Of a stretch of 64,000 bases of DNA, positions 50,699 to 57,462 are shown piece after piece. The notes beneath the pieces were generated by a model that was not told where the DNA came from, did no database searches, and worked only from the letters and a program-made list of their open reading frames with translations. The number at the start of each line of letters is the position of its first letter. The stretch's first letter is position 1. Origin of the DNA: Lentisphaeria bacterium. GTDB taxonomy: Bacteria; Verrucomicrobiota; Lentisphaeria; Victivallales; Victivallaceae. A program made the translations under genes and the position numbers. The stretch spans positions 1-64,000 of the forward strand of contig JAFVRD010000017.1 of the NCBI GenBank assembly GCA_017504435.1. Direction: 5' to 3'.

Positions 50699-52504
50699 AT
50701 GATCGTCCAGATGAAAAAGGTAACGTTGTTGACGTTACGGCAGGAGCAGGAGCATGCATTGAATGATTTGCGTGATCTCGGCGTGATGCAGATTACTCTT
50801 GATGAGACTTTTTCCAATGATTCGAATGTTCTTAAGGAAGAACTTTTCCGTTTGACCCGGTGTGTTTCTGCCCTGCGGCAGTTTGCTGCGGATGAGAAAA
50901 TATCCGTAAAAGACCATCCCGGCAATATAGACTCCGGTCATCGTGCTGCAGAGCGTTTTGAAGCATTAGCTGAAAAAAAATCGGTTCTGCTTGCCGAACA
51001 AAGTGATTTGGCGCATCGTTTGGAGGAGTTGGCTGTCTGGGGAGATTTTGACAGCAGTTTGATTGAAAAATTGCGTCAGGACGGAGTGAATGTTTTGCTT
51101 TGTCTGGGGACTCCGGATGATTTTATCCGGGCTTCAGCTGCTGAAAATGACGGATGTTTCGAAATTTGCCGCCACAAAGGACAGGTCGCTTTTGCCGTGG
51201 TTTTCACAACTGCACTTGATGCTTCTGAATATCCGGTAATGCGGATGGCACCAGATGAAGATCCCCGCCGGATAGCAGCAAAATTGCAAGACATCGACAG
51301 CGAACTTGATTCGATTCGCAAGGAGATGATCTCGTTGCTCGATTCATGCGGTGCGATTGATGCGGCAATAGATGAAATTTCCGGCCGGTTTGAATTCAGC
51401 CGGGTGCGTGATTCTCTGGCAGAACATGGTGAAATTGCCGTGCTTGGCGGATATGTCCCAACTCCGGAAATTGAAAAACTGTCTGCACAAGCTGCTGAAA
51501 AAGGCTGGGGATTGCTGATTCTTGATCCTGATGAAGATGATGATGTGCCGGTACTGATAAAAAATAACAGATTTACCCGGATGATCAAACCGCTGTTTGA
51601 TTTCCTCGGCATCGTCCCCGGTTACCGGGAAATCGATATTTCCGGCGGGGTGCTTATATTTTTTACGATTTTTTACGCGATCATCATCGGAGATGCCGGA
51701 TACGGAATTCTTTTCGGAGCAGTTGCTGTTGCCGGGTTGGCGGCATCCCGCAAAGTTCCGGCATTGAAGCCGCCGATGCGTTTGCTGCTGGTACTCAGTG
51801 CGGCGGCAACGGTTTGGGGTGCTCTTTGCGGAAGCTGGTTCGGACTTTCTCAAATCGGTTCATGGCAGATCCCCGCGTTGGAGTGTTTCCGGGACTTTGC
51901 CAGCAGCAGTGCCAAACAGGCAAATATACAGTTTTTCTGCTTTATTCTGGCGGTGATACAGTTGTCCGTCGGCAGAATGTGGCGGGTTTTTGCTGAACGT
52001 AACTGGCGTGCGGCCGGTCAGCACATCGGCTGGATGCTGATTATCTGGGGGAATTTCTTCCTGACGTTGCGTTTGATCGTTTATCCCGGTGAATTTCCGA
52101 AGTTTATGTACGTTTTGTACGGGATCGGGCTGTTGTTGGTCATGTTGTACGGGGTGAATTGGAAACAGGCAGCGGATATTTTTCAATTTCCCTTTGACAT
52201 AATCGGCAGTTTTACCGATGTTCTCAGTTATATCCGCTTGTTTGCGGTCGGTCTTGCCGGAGCGTGTATTGCCGGAAGTTTTAACGGGATGGCGTTTGAT
52301 TTGTGTAAAGTGTCAGCGTGGCTGATACCTGCCGGTGTGATAGTTGTACTGATCGGTCATGCACTGAATATCGCATTGGCACTGTTGAGTGTGCTGGTTC
52401 ATGCAGTACGGCTTAATACGTTGGAATTTTCCAATCATACCGGATTGTCATGGAGTGGTCAGAATTTTAATCCATTTAAATCACATAAAAAGGAGGATAA
52501 TTGA
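50699..52504 (+). CDS. atpI: V-type ATP synthase subunit I
   Basis: A 601-residue membrane stator subunit of a V/A-type rotary ATPase. The N-terminal ~310 residues are a soluble coiled-coil arm, then about seven membrane helices. The essential arginine of the ion path is in YIRLFAVGLAGA near residue 525. FTIFYAIIIGDAGYG marks the first membrane block. It is followed directly by subunit K. The catalytic and stalk subunits (E, A, B, D) normally found upstream are absent from the window. Confidence 0.92.
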   Translation: MIVQMKKVTLLTLRQEQEHALNDLRDLGVMQITLDETFSNDSNVLKEELFRLTRCVSALRQFAADEKISVKDHPGNIDSGHRAAERFEALAEKKSVLLAEQSDLAHRLEELAVWGDFDSSLIEKLRQDGVNVLLCLGTPDDFIRASAAENDGCFEICRHKGQVAFAVVFTTALDASEYPVMRMAPDEDPRRIAAKLQDIDSELDSIRKEMISLLDSCGAIDAAIDEISGRFEFSRVRDSLAEHGEIAVLGGYVPTPEIEKLSAQAAEKGWGLLILDPDEDDDVPVLIKNNRFTRMIKPLFDFLGIVPGYREIDISGGVLIFFTIFYAIIIGDAGYGILFGAVAVAGLAASRKVPALKPPMRLLLVLSAAATVWGALCGSWFGLSQIGSWQIPALECFRDFASSSAKQANIQFFCFILAVIQLSVGRMWRVFAERNWRAAGQHIGWMLIIWGNFFLTLRLIVYPGEFPKFMYVLYGIGLLLVMLYGVNWKQAADIFQFPFDIIGSFTDVLSYIRLFAVGLAGACIAGSFNGMAFDLCKVSAWLIPAGVIVVLIGHALNIALALLSVLVHAVRLNTLEFSNHTGLSWSGQNFNPFKSHKKEDN

Positions 52505-52506
52505 TT

Positions 52507-52962
52507 ATGGAATTGACTTCAATGCAGGCGTTGGCTATCGGTGTCGGTTATGTTGCAGTCGGATTGGCTGCGGTCGGTTCAGCGATTGGAGCCGGTTCTG
52601 CCGGTGCGGCAGCGATCGGAGCGTGGAAAAAATGTTATCAGCAGGGTAAAGCTGCACCGTTTATGTTGATTGCAATGGTCGGTGCGCCGTTGAGTCAGAC
52701 GATTTATGCAATGTTGATGATGGTGCTTTCCAAACAGGCGATCGTAGAAAAACCCCAGTATGCACTTGCTTATGTCTGCATGGGATTGCTTGGTGGAGTG
52801 GCGCAGATGGCATCCGCGATTTTTCAAGGCAAATGCGGAGCTAACGGTTGCGTGTCTTTTGTTGAAACCGGCAAAGGATTTGCTAATTATCTGATTGTTT
52901 TGGGTGTGGTTGAAACTTGTGCGATTTTTGCACTGGTTTTCTCCTTTATGGCGATGCCGTAA
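52507..52962 (+). CDS. atpK: V-type ATP synthase subunit K
   Basis: A 151-residue proteolipid of the membrane rotor, with four helices in two hairpins. The ion-binding carboxylate is kept only in the second hairpin (VVETCAIFALV), while the first has SQTIYAM with glutamine, as in Na+-type K rings. The Gly-rich VGLAAVGSAIGAGSAGAAAIGA helix is typical. ATG 52507 is preferred (AGGAGG ten bases away); a TTG at 52501 is possible. A Na+-coupled enzyme is plausible but not provable here. Confidence 0.9.
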   Translation: MELTSMQALAIGVGYVAVGLAAVGSAIGAGSAGAAAIGAWKKCYQQGKAAPFMLIAMVGAPLSQTIYAMLMMVLSKQAIVEKPQYALAYVCMGLLGGVAQMASAIFQGKCGANGCVSFVETGKGFANYLIVLGVVETCAIFALVFSFMAMP

Positions 52963-52976
52963 AAACAACTGACTTG

Positions 52977-53007
52977 ATACCGCCGGAAATCCGGCGGTAT
53001 TTTTTTG
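52977..53007 (+). terminator. Terminator after V-ATPase K
   Basis: ATACCGCCGGA / TCCGGCGGTAT 11-bp stem followed by seven T; it ends seven bases before the lipoate ligase start. Confidence 0.92.
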
Positions 53008-53013
53008 TTGAAT

Positions 53014-53988
53014 ATGAAATTATTGATAAATCCCGTCACTGATGCGGCATATAATTTGGCATTGGAAGAAGTAATTGCTTCAGAATACACTGAAGCGATA
53101 ATGTTGTGGCGCAACGCCAATGCCATAATTGTCGGCAGGAATCAAAATACCGGAGCCGAAATAAATTCGGAATTTGTCCGTCAAAAACAAATTCAGGTCA
53201 TTCGCCGGATGACCGGGGGAGGGGCGGTTTATCATGATTTGGGCAACATCAATTATACGATCGTGGCTCCGGGCAGACAATTGGAACAGGAAGCATTTTC
53301 CCGCAATGCCGATATTGTCGTGCAAGTATTGCAAAGAATGGGAGTTGCTGCCGAATTTCAGGGCAGGAACGATATTCTGGTCGATGGCAGAAAAATTTCC
53401 GGCAGTGCCAAATGCGTGCTGAATGACCGGACGTTGTTTCACGGGACACTGCTTTTTGACACTGATTTGTCGGTGTTGTCTTCGGCGTTGACGCCCGATG
53501 AAAGCAAGATCCGTGCCAAAGGAATAAAATCGGTACGCTCACGGGTGGCAAATCTGCGGGAATTTCTGCCGGAAATGGATGTGGAGCAGTTTCTGGAGAA
53601 ATTGCAAAGCAAACTGCAAAAAGTTTCCGGCGCAATGCGAAGTGGAATACCAACTGAACTGCAAAATAGAGCATCTGCACTGGCGGATCAGAAATACCGC
53701 ACCTGGGATTGGAATTACGGTACCGTGGGGCAATATTCCTATGAGTGGAAAGACCGTTTTGCCTGCGGCGGGGTGGAAGTGCGCTTCAATGTGGTGGAAA
53801 ACCGCATTGCCAACATGCTGATACTGGGCGATTTTTTCGGCAGTGCCGATGTTGCGGAACTGGCGGCAAAATTCAACGGCTTGCCGCCGGAACTTAATGC
53901 CATAAAAAAGGTCGCAGCGTCCTGCGACCTTGCGAAATATATCAACGGTATCACCGCCGATGAATTTATTTCTCTTTTCCGGCTGTAA
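53014..53988 (+). CDS. lplA: Lipoate-protein ligase A
   Basis: A 324-residue enzyme attaching lipoate to carrier proteins. The BPL/LplA catalytic domain shows RRMTGGGAVYHDLGNINYT (65-82) and the lipoyl-adenylate lysine K133 in ISGSAK; the C-terminal accessory domain follows (about 250-324). The start at 53014 sits only seven bases after the T-run of a terminator and lacks a Shine-Dalgarno, so either initiation is unusual or read-through is needed. Its 3' coding end carries the terminator of the convergent radical SAM gene. Confidence 0.9.
   Translation: MKLLINPVTDAAYNLALEEVIASEYTEAIMLWRNANAIIVGRNQNTGAEINSEFVRQKQIQVIRRMTGGGAVYHDLGNINYTIVAPGRQLEQEAFSRNADIVVQVLQRMGVAAEFQGRNDILVDGRKISGSAKCVLNDRTLFHGTLLFDTDLSVLSSALTPDESKIRAKGIKSVRSRVANLREFLPEMDVEQFLEKLQSKLQKVSGAMRSGIPTELQNRASALADQKYRTWDWNYGTVGQYSYEWKDRFACGGVEVRFNVVENRIANMLILGDFFGSADVAELAAKFNGLPPELNAIKKVAASCDLAKYINGITADEFISLFRL
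53904..53931 (-). terminator. Terminator of the RiPP operon, embedded in lplA coding sequence
   Basis: AAGGTCGCAG / CTGCGACCTT perfect 10-bp stem with loop CGTC on the plus strand; read on the minus strand it is followed by TTTTTTA. It lies inside the last codons of lplA. Confidence 0.7.
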
Positions 53989-54008
53989 AAAATAATATGA
54001 ATGAATTA

Positions 54009-55247
54009 TCAATAGTTTTCAATTTCATCAGCCAATTCATTTTGTACCGTTAACGCACCCTTGGCAATCATCAACAATTCAGATTGAGATTTTTTGCGTG
54101 TGAAAATATATTTTTCCGGAGTCAGTACCATTTTTCCCAACAGCAAAGCAGCCGCGACCGCTTCAATCTTTCTGAATTTGCATAAATCTTTCGGACGTTC
54201 CCATATATTGCCGTTAGCCATGTAATTGTGCGCACAGCAATTTGGACAAAATCCTTCAAGTACACAATTTTTGCATTGCGGATCTCTGAATGCGGCATCA
54301 TCATGAAAATCAATTTTTTGTATAACACATGTGCCGTCTTTGACATCTGTTGACGGCATAAATGCCTGACACGGATAAGTGTTACCGTCAGGAGCATAAC
54401 AAATCATGTTGCTTCCTGAACCGCACCATTTTTTGGGGATACTGTTTTCCGGACGCATTGCACGCAATCCGATTTGACCTATTCCTCTGGATACTAAATT
54501 TATCGGCTCAATTTCAGGATTTTCCAAATAAAAATCGACAACGAGCTTTAATTGTTCACGATAAACCGAATACAATTTCTCATCCCATGTCATTCCGTAG
54601 GCAATATTGGCAGAAAAATCAAAGCCTTGAGAGTGAATATATTTTATCCCGTCTGCTAAATAATGAATGCTCAAAGGAGATATGGTCATTTTGCAATGCT
54701 GGTCAGGAAAACATTCCCTAAAAAACTTCAAATCAATCGAATCAAATGAGTTTGACCGGTTCATGTTGTGCATTTGTGGTGTGCCATCCAGACTCAATCC
54801 AATTTTGAATCGGTGTCTGTTTTTCCATAGCCAGGTTTGGGATTCGCCATGAATCAATGTACCGTTGGTTGTGGCAAAGCATATATAGGGTTTATTCCAT
54901 TTTTGTGACCACATCCACTCGCAAATTTCTATAATACGATCAAAAAATAATCCTACTTCACCACCATGAAAATCAAATTCCACAGACTGATATTCTGTCA
55001 TTTGATCTGCTTTTGCAAATTCATTGCTGATAATTTTTTTTAATTCATCAAAAGGGAGGCAATGCAGATCTTTTTGTTTTTCATAACAATATATACAATT
55101 CAAATTACAATTTTCCGTAATGGTAATTTGAACGATCCTGCGTTTGGAAGTGTCATCTTTCATCCATAAATATCCTTCTGTTGGAGGTCGTTTTACCAGA
55201 TGTTCATTCAGCCGCTTCTCTGCAGTAACAGGATTCAGCACAGGCAT
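54009..55247 (-). CDS. Radical SAM/SPASM peptide maturase
   Basis: A 412-residue enzyme. The radical SAM cluster is C47-x3-C51-x2-C54 (ENCNLNCIYCYE). The C-terminus carries SPASM-type auxiliary-cluster cysteines: CGSGSNMICYAPDGNTYPC and CKNCVLEGFCPNCC...C. This architecture is that of anaerobic sulfatase maturases and of RiPP-modifying enzymes; two precursor-like peptides directly upstream argue for the latter. It would cross-link the cysteine-rich core to carbon atoms (thioether formation), by analogy. The start may be 55271 instead. The start region is covered by a hairpin that probably limits translation. Confidence 0.85.
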   Translation of the reverse strand: MPVLNPVTAEKRLNEHLVKRPPTEGYLWMKDDTSKRRIVQITITENCNLNCIYCYEKQKDLHCLPFDELKKIISNEFAKADQMTEYQSVEFDFHGGEVGLFFDRIIEICEWMWSQKWNKPYICFATTNGTLIHGESQTWLWKNRHRFKIGLSLDGTPQMHNMNRSNSFDSIDLKFFRECFPDQHCKMTISPLSIHYLADGIKYIHSQGFDFSANIAYGMTWDEKLYSVYREQLKLVVDFYLENPEIEPINLVSRGIGQIGLRAMRPENSIPKKWCGSGSNMICYAPDGNTYPCQAFMPSTDVKDGTCVIQKIDFHDDAAFRDPQCKNCVLEGFCPNCCAHNYMANGNIWERPKDLCKFRKIEAVAAALLLGKMVLTPEKYIFTRKKSQSELLMIAKGALTVQNELADEIENY

Positions 55248-55253
55248 TTTTAC

Positions 55254-55275
55254 CCGTATACAATTTTGCATACGG
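55254..55275 (-). repeat. Inverted repeat before the radical SAM gene
   Basis: CCGTATgCAA / TTGtATACGG arms (one mismatch each), loop AA, ending seven bases before ATG 55247. It is a degenerate second copy of the hairpin at 55495-55523. Confidence 0.75.
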
Positions 55276-55360
55276 ATGATCACAAAAGTATTATCTCGCC
55301 AACACCGCAAATACAGCCAACTGCACAGTTGCCATGACACGAACCTTCACATGTACCTTT

Positions 55361-55471
55361 TCATCCCCAATGTGACTTGAGAACGCTGGGCATCACGGCT
55401 AATGATACTTGTGGGGGCAATCCGGCGACGAATGATTCGAGTTGAAGTTTGATTTCTTCTGAAAATTTCAT
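55361..55471 (-). CDS. Precursor peptide 2 (leader only as read; possible 63-residue frame if UGA is read through)
   Basis: The 36-codon frame MKFSEEIKLQLESF...LKSHWG ends in TGA at 55361-55363. Its leader matches precursor peptide 1 almost residue for residue, and the DNA is also very similar, so it is a recent duplicate. Beyond the TGA the same frame stays open to 55280, reading KGTCEGSCHGNCAVGCICG... with cysteines in the same four-residue register. The TGA occupies the place of cysteine 37 in peptide 1. Either a nonsense mutation truncated the core, or UGA is decoded (for example as selenocysteine). Confidence 0.65.
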   Translation of the reverse strand: MKFSEEIKLQLESFVAGLPPQVSLAVMPSVLKSHWG

Positions 55472-55494
55472 TTTTGAGATTTTTTTAGAGTGTT

Positions 55495-55523
55495 CACCCG
55501 TATGCAAAGTTTGCATACGGGTG
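55495..55523 (-). repeat. Perfect inverted repeat between the two precursor peptides
   Basis: CACCCGTATGCAAA / TTTGCATACGGGTG, 14-bp arms around a single G. There is no T-run, so it is more likely an RNA-stability or partial-attenuation hairpin than a full terminator. Confidence 0.85.
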
Positions 55524-55532
55524 ATAAAAGTA

Positions 55533-55736
55533 TTATCCCCAGTTGTCGTTAGTGCATGCACTTTGGCAAGTGTAGTCACAGTCGTCTTTACACGCGCCAT
55601 TACACGAACCTTCACATGCTCCTTGACATCCCCAATGTGATTCAAAAACGCTGGGCATTCCGGCTAATGATACTTGCTGAGTCAATCCGGCGACGAATGA
55701 TTCGAGTTGGAGTTTGATTTCTTCAGTGAATTTCAT
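55533..55736 (-). CDS. Cysteine-rich RiPP precursor peptide 1
   Basis: A 67-residue peptide with a strong AAGGAG eight bases before the ATG. Residues 1-36 are a leader (MKFTEEIKLQLESFVAG...). The core has cysteines at 37, 41, 45, 49, 53, 57 and 61, seven in an exact C-x3 periodicity, ending in TNDNWG. The spacers are small or acidic (QGA, EGS, NGA, KDD, DYT, QSA). The regular spacing and the radical SAM/SPASM gene downstream mark it as a ribosomally made, post-translationally modified peptide, possibly with thioether links. I do not recognise a named family. Confidence 0.8.
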   Translation of the reverse strand: MKFTEEIKLQLESFVAGLTQQVSLAGMPSVFESHWGCQGACEGSCNGACKDDCDYTCQSACTNDNWG

Positions 55737-55840
55737 TTTTTTGTCTCCTTTATCATGTACAGTTAGTTTTTTTGTTGATCTGTATCCTTGTTTAACCTCC
55801 TTTCTGAAAAGAACACAGTTGTTGCCAATAAAGATTACAA

Positions 55841-55879
55841 ATAAAAAACCGCGATAATCCATTGCCGGATTTCGCGGTT
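55841..55879 (-). terminator. Terminator at the end of RNA B
   Basis: On the minus strand AACCGCGA (55879-55872) and TCGCGGTT (55854-55847) followed by T4ATTT. Confidence 0.75.
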
Positions 55880-56215
55880 GTAAAAACAGAAAGAGAGTAA
55901 ACAATAGGATGATAAAACTGTGAGTCCCCGTCGTTCCATCAGTAAATTTGATTCATTTTACAATGTTTATTGCAAAATCCAACAATCCCTGACTTGCATT
56001 CGGATAAAAAACGAACGCTTCAAAGTATCGCGATGGAGGTCCGACCAAGAACCTGCTCTGAAAACACAAAGAAGCGCCCGATAAGACCTGTTGACACAGT
56101 AATCCTACCGGTATATCGCAACTGATTTCAGAGCAAATGCAAAATTCTACTTGGTCGGTTTCCATCGCCTTTGCTGAAATATAACGGTTTTCAATCAACC
56201 GCTGTCATGGACAGC
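55841..56215 (-). ncRNA. Structured RNA B (paralogue of RNA A), upstream of the RiPP operon
   Basis: Same order of helices as RNA A with different sequences: 5' hairpin GCTGTC/GACAGC, GCGATGG/CCATCGC, CCGACCAAG/CTTGGTCGG, GCTCTGAAA/TTTCAGAGC, tip CCGGTAGGA/TCTTATCGG with CTGT/ACAG. Blocks shared with RNA A include AACCGT, TTTCAGCAAA, ACCGGTAGGATT, CTTATCGGGCGCTTCTT and AGCGTTCGT. CGCTTC is fully complementary to GAAGCG downstream, a candidate pseudoknot. The 5' end comes from the promoter at 56222-56250. After the terminator no canonical promoter is visible before precursor peptide 1. Confidence 0.75.
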
Positions 56216-56221
56216 ACAAAT

Positions 56222-56250
56222 AATATATCCTGTCCCAGGATATATTGCAA
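56222..56250 (-). promoter_or_regulatory. Promoter of RNA B with a palindromic spacer
   Basis: On the minus strand TTGCAA (56250-56245), 17-base spacer, TATATT (56227-56222). AATATATCCTG / CAGGATATATT (56222-56232 with 56236-56246) is a perfect inverted repeat spanning spacer and -10, a likely operator. Confidence 0.7.
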
Positions 56251-56277
56251 ATGCCGAGGATAAAAAATCCGGAAAAC

Positions 56278-56306
56278 TTGAATTTGACCGTTTGAAGATT
56301 TATATT
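56278..56306 (+). promoter_or_regulatory. Promoter of the phosphoesterase gene
   Basis: TTGAAT (56278-56283), 17-base spacer, TATATT (56301-56306) followed by AA. Confidence 0.65.
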
Positions 56307-56345
56307 AAGCGGAAACATTTTACGGAATTGATTTGTGGATCATAT

Positions 56346-57149
56346 ATGAAAATAGTACATTTTTCCGACCCCCACGGCGGCGGTCCCGCCGAAGATTGGA
56401 TGGCATATTTTGATAAACGCTGGGTGGGGGTGTTCAATTATACTTTCCGGCGGAAATTCCGGCATGATCTCTCCAAACTGGCAACAGCAGTGGAGTATAT
56501 TCTGGATACCCGCCCGGATGTGGCGGTCTGTACCGGAGATTTGACCAGTGCCGGACAACCCGGTGAATTTGCCAAAGTTTTGAAAATTCTGGAGCCGTTG
56601 AAAAATTCCGATATTCCGCTGATCTACACTCCCGGCAATCACGACTGCTATGTCCGCCGCCCCAAATGCGTGGAGGCAATGCACGCCGCTGTTGCGGAAT
56701 TGGCGCAGGGGAAATATGTTTATGGTGATATGCCGTGCAAATTGAATATTGCCGGAGTCGATTTTCTGGTGGTAAATACCAGCGCACCCTCAAATCTGCT
56801 CTGCTCATGGGGATTCCTGCGGAAACAGGAAGAAAAATTCATTCTGGAAAATTGCTCCGGAGAACATATTGCTCCGCGAATACTTATTTCGCATTATCCT
56901 ATGACCGAAGAACACCCGCTGCTTCGTATCCGGCATCGGCTTTTCGGACAGAAAAAGGTGTTGCAGGCAATGAAAAACGGTGATTTGGACTTGGTGTTAT
57001 GCGGTCACGTTCATAAACCGTATCTGAAAATCACTTCTGACGGACGCGGTGAATGTTGCGCCGGCAGTGTCAGCAGCAACGGCTCCATGGTGGAAATTTC
57101 CTGTAACACGGAAAAACGCACATTTGAGTTCCACACCATCACGTTATAA
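56346..57149 (+). CDS. Metallophosphoesterase
   Basis: A 267-residue calcineurin-like phosphoesterase. Metal ligands: D8 and H10 in FSDPHGG, D in CTGDLTS (about 67), NHD in PGNHDCY (about 97), H in ISHYPM (about 190) and GHVH (about 221). This complete set implies an active enzyme, but the substrate (nucleotide, phosphodiester or phosphoprotein) cannot be told. ATG 56346 is chosen as the family-like start. Transcribed alone. Confidence 0.88.
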   Translation: MKIVHFSDPHGGGPAEDWMAYFDKRWVGVFNYTFRRKFRHDLSKLATAVEYILDTRPDVAVCTGDLTSAGQPGEFAKVLKILEPLKNSDIPLIYTPGNHDCYVRRPKCVEAMHAAVAELAQGKYVYGDMPCKLNIAGVDFLVVNTSAPSNLLCSWGFLRKQEEKFILENCSGEHIAPRILISHYPMTEEHPLLRIRHRLFGQKKVLQAMKNGDLDLVLCGHVHKPYLKITSDGRGECCAGSVSSNGSMVEISCNTEKRTFEFHTITL

Positions 57150-57155
57150 AAAAAT

Positions 57156-57177
57156 CCCGCCGGGCGGCGGTTTTTTT
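57156..57177 (+). terminator. Terminator of the phosphoesterase gene
   Basis: CCGCC / GGCGG short GC stem followed by seven T. Confidence 0.75.
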
Positions 57178-57462
57178 GTCATAATCTTTTATTTCTTTGG
57201 CTGTGTACTAAACATCTGCAGCGGAACGATACAGCCTTCAACTTCAATCTGTCACGCAAATGCGTGACTTCGTTTCCGGCAGAAGGTGTCGGCTTTCACT
57301 GCCATGACTGCCTGCGGCAAATATTTCGCCGCTTACGGTGGCGCCCCACCAAATAAAGAGCCGCCTTGTCCCGGCGCAGCCTTGGCGGAGCCGGATGAAC
57401 CGCGTCCGGGTAGCACCCGGTGGCGTATTTTATCTTTTTATCAGTACTCTTTTAGTACAGAG
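57178..57462. other. GC-rich, hairpin-dense spacer without a credible gene
   Basis: About 285 bases, clearly richer in G+C than the flanks between about 57250 and 57425. It holds a row of perfect small hairpins: GTCACGCA-AA-TGCGTGAC (57251-57268), GCGGC/GCCGC (57314-57332), GGTGG/CCACC (57337-57350) and CCGGGT/ACCCGG (57406-57420). Open frames through it are short and start with GTG. It could be an interspersed repeat, a relic of a mobile element, or an RNA. Confidence 0.5.

Noticed and set aside
55248-55340. Extra 31 N-terminal residues on the radical SAM enzyme
   Set aside because: They are read in another frame across the core of precursor 2 and the hairpin; start at 55247 (or 55271) is more credible.
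55533-55904. N-terminally longer form (123 residues) of precursor peptide 1
   Set aside because: The extension runs back through the RNA B terminator; the ATG at 55736 has a strong Shine-Dalgarno and the duplicate peptide starts at the same residue.
55953-56198. 81-residue minus-strand open frame over RNA B
   Set aside because: It covers the helices of RNA B, has no ribosome-binding site and no protein-like pattern; the base changes relative to RNA A follow pairing, not codons.
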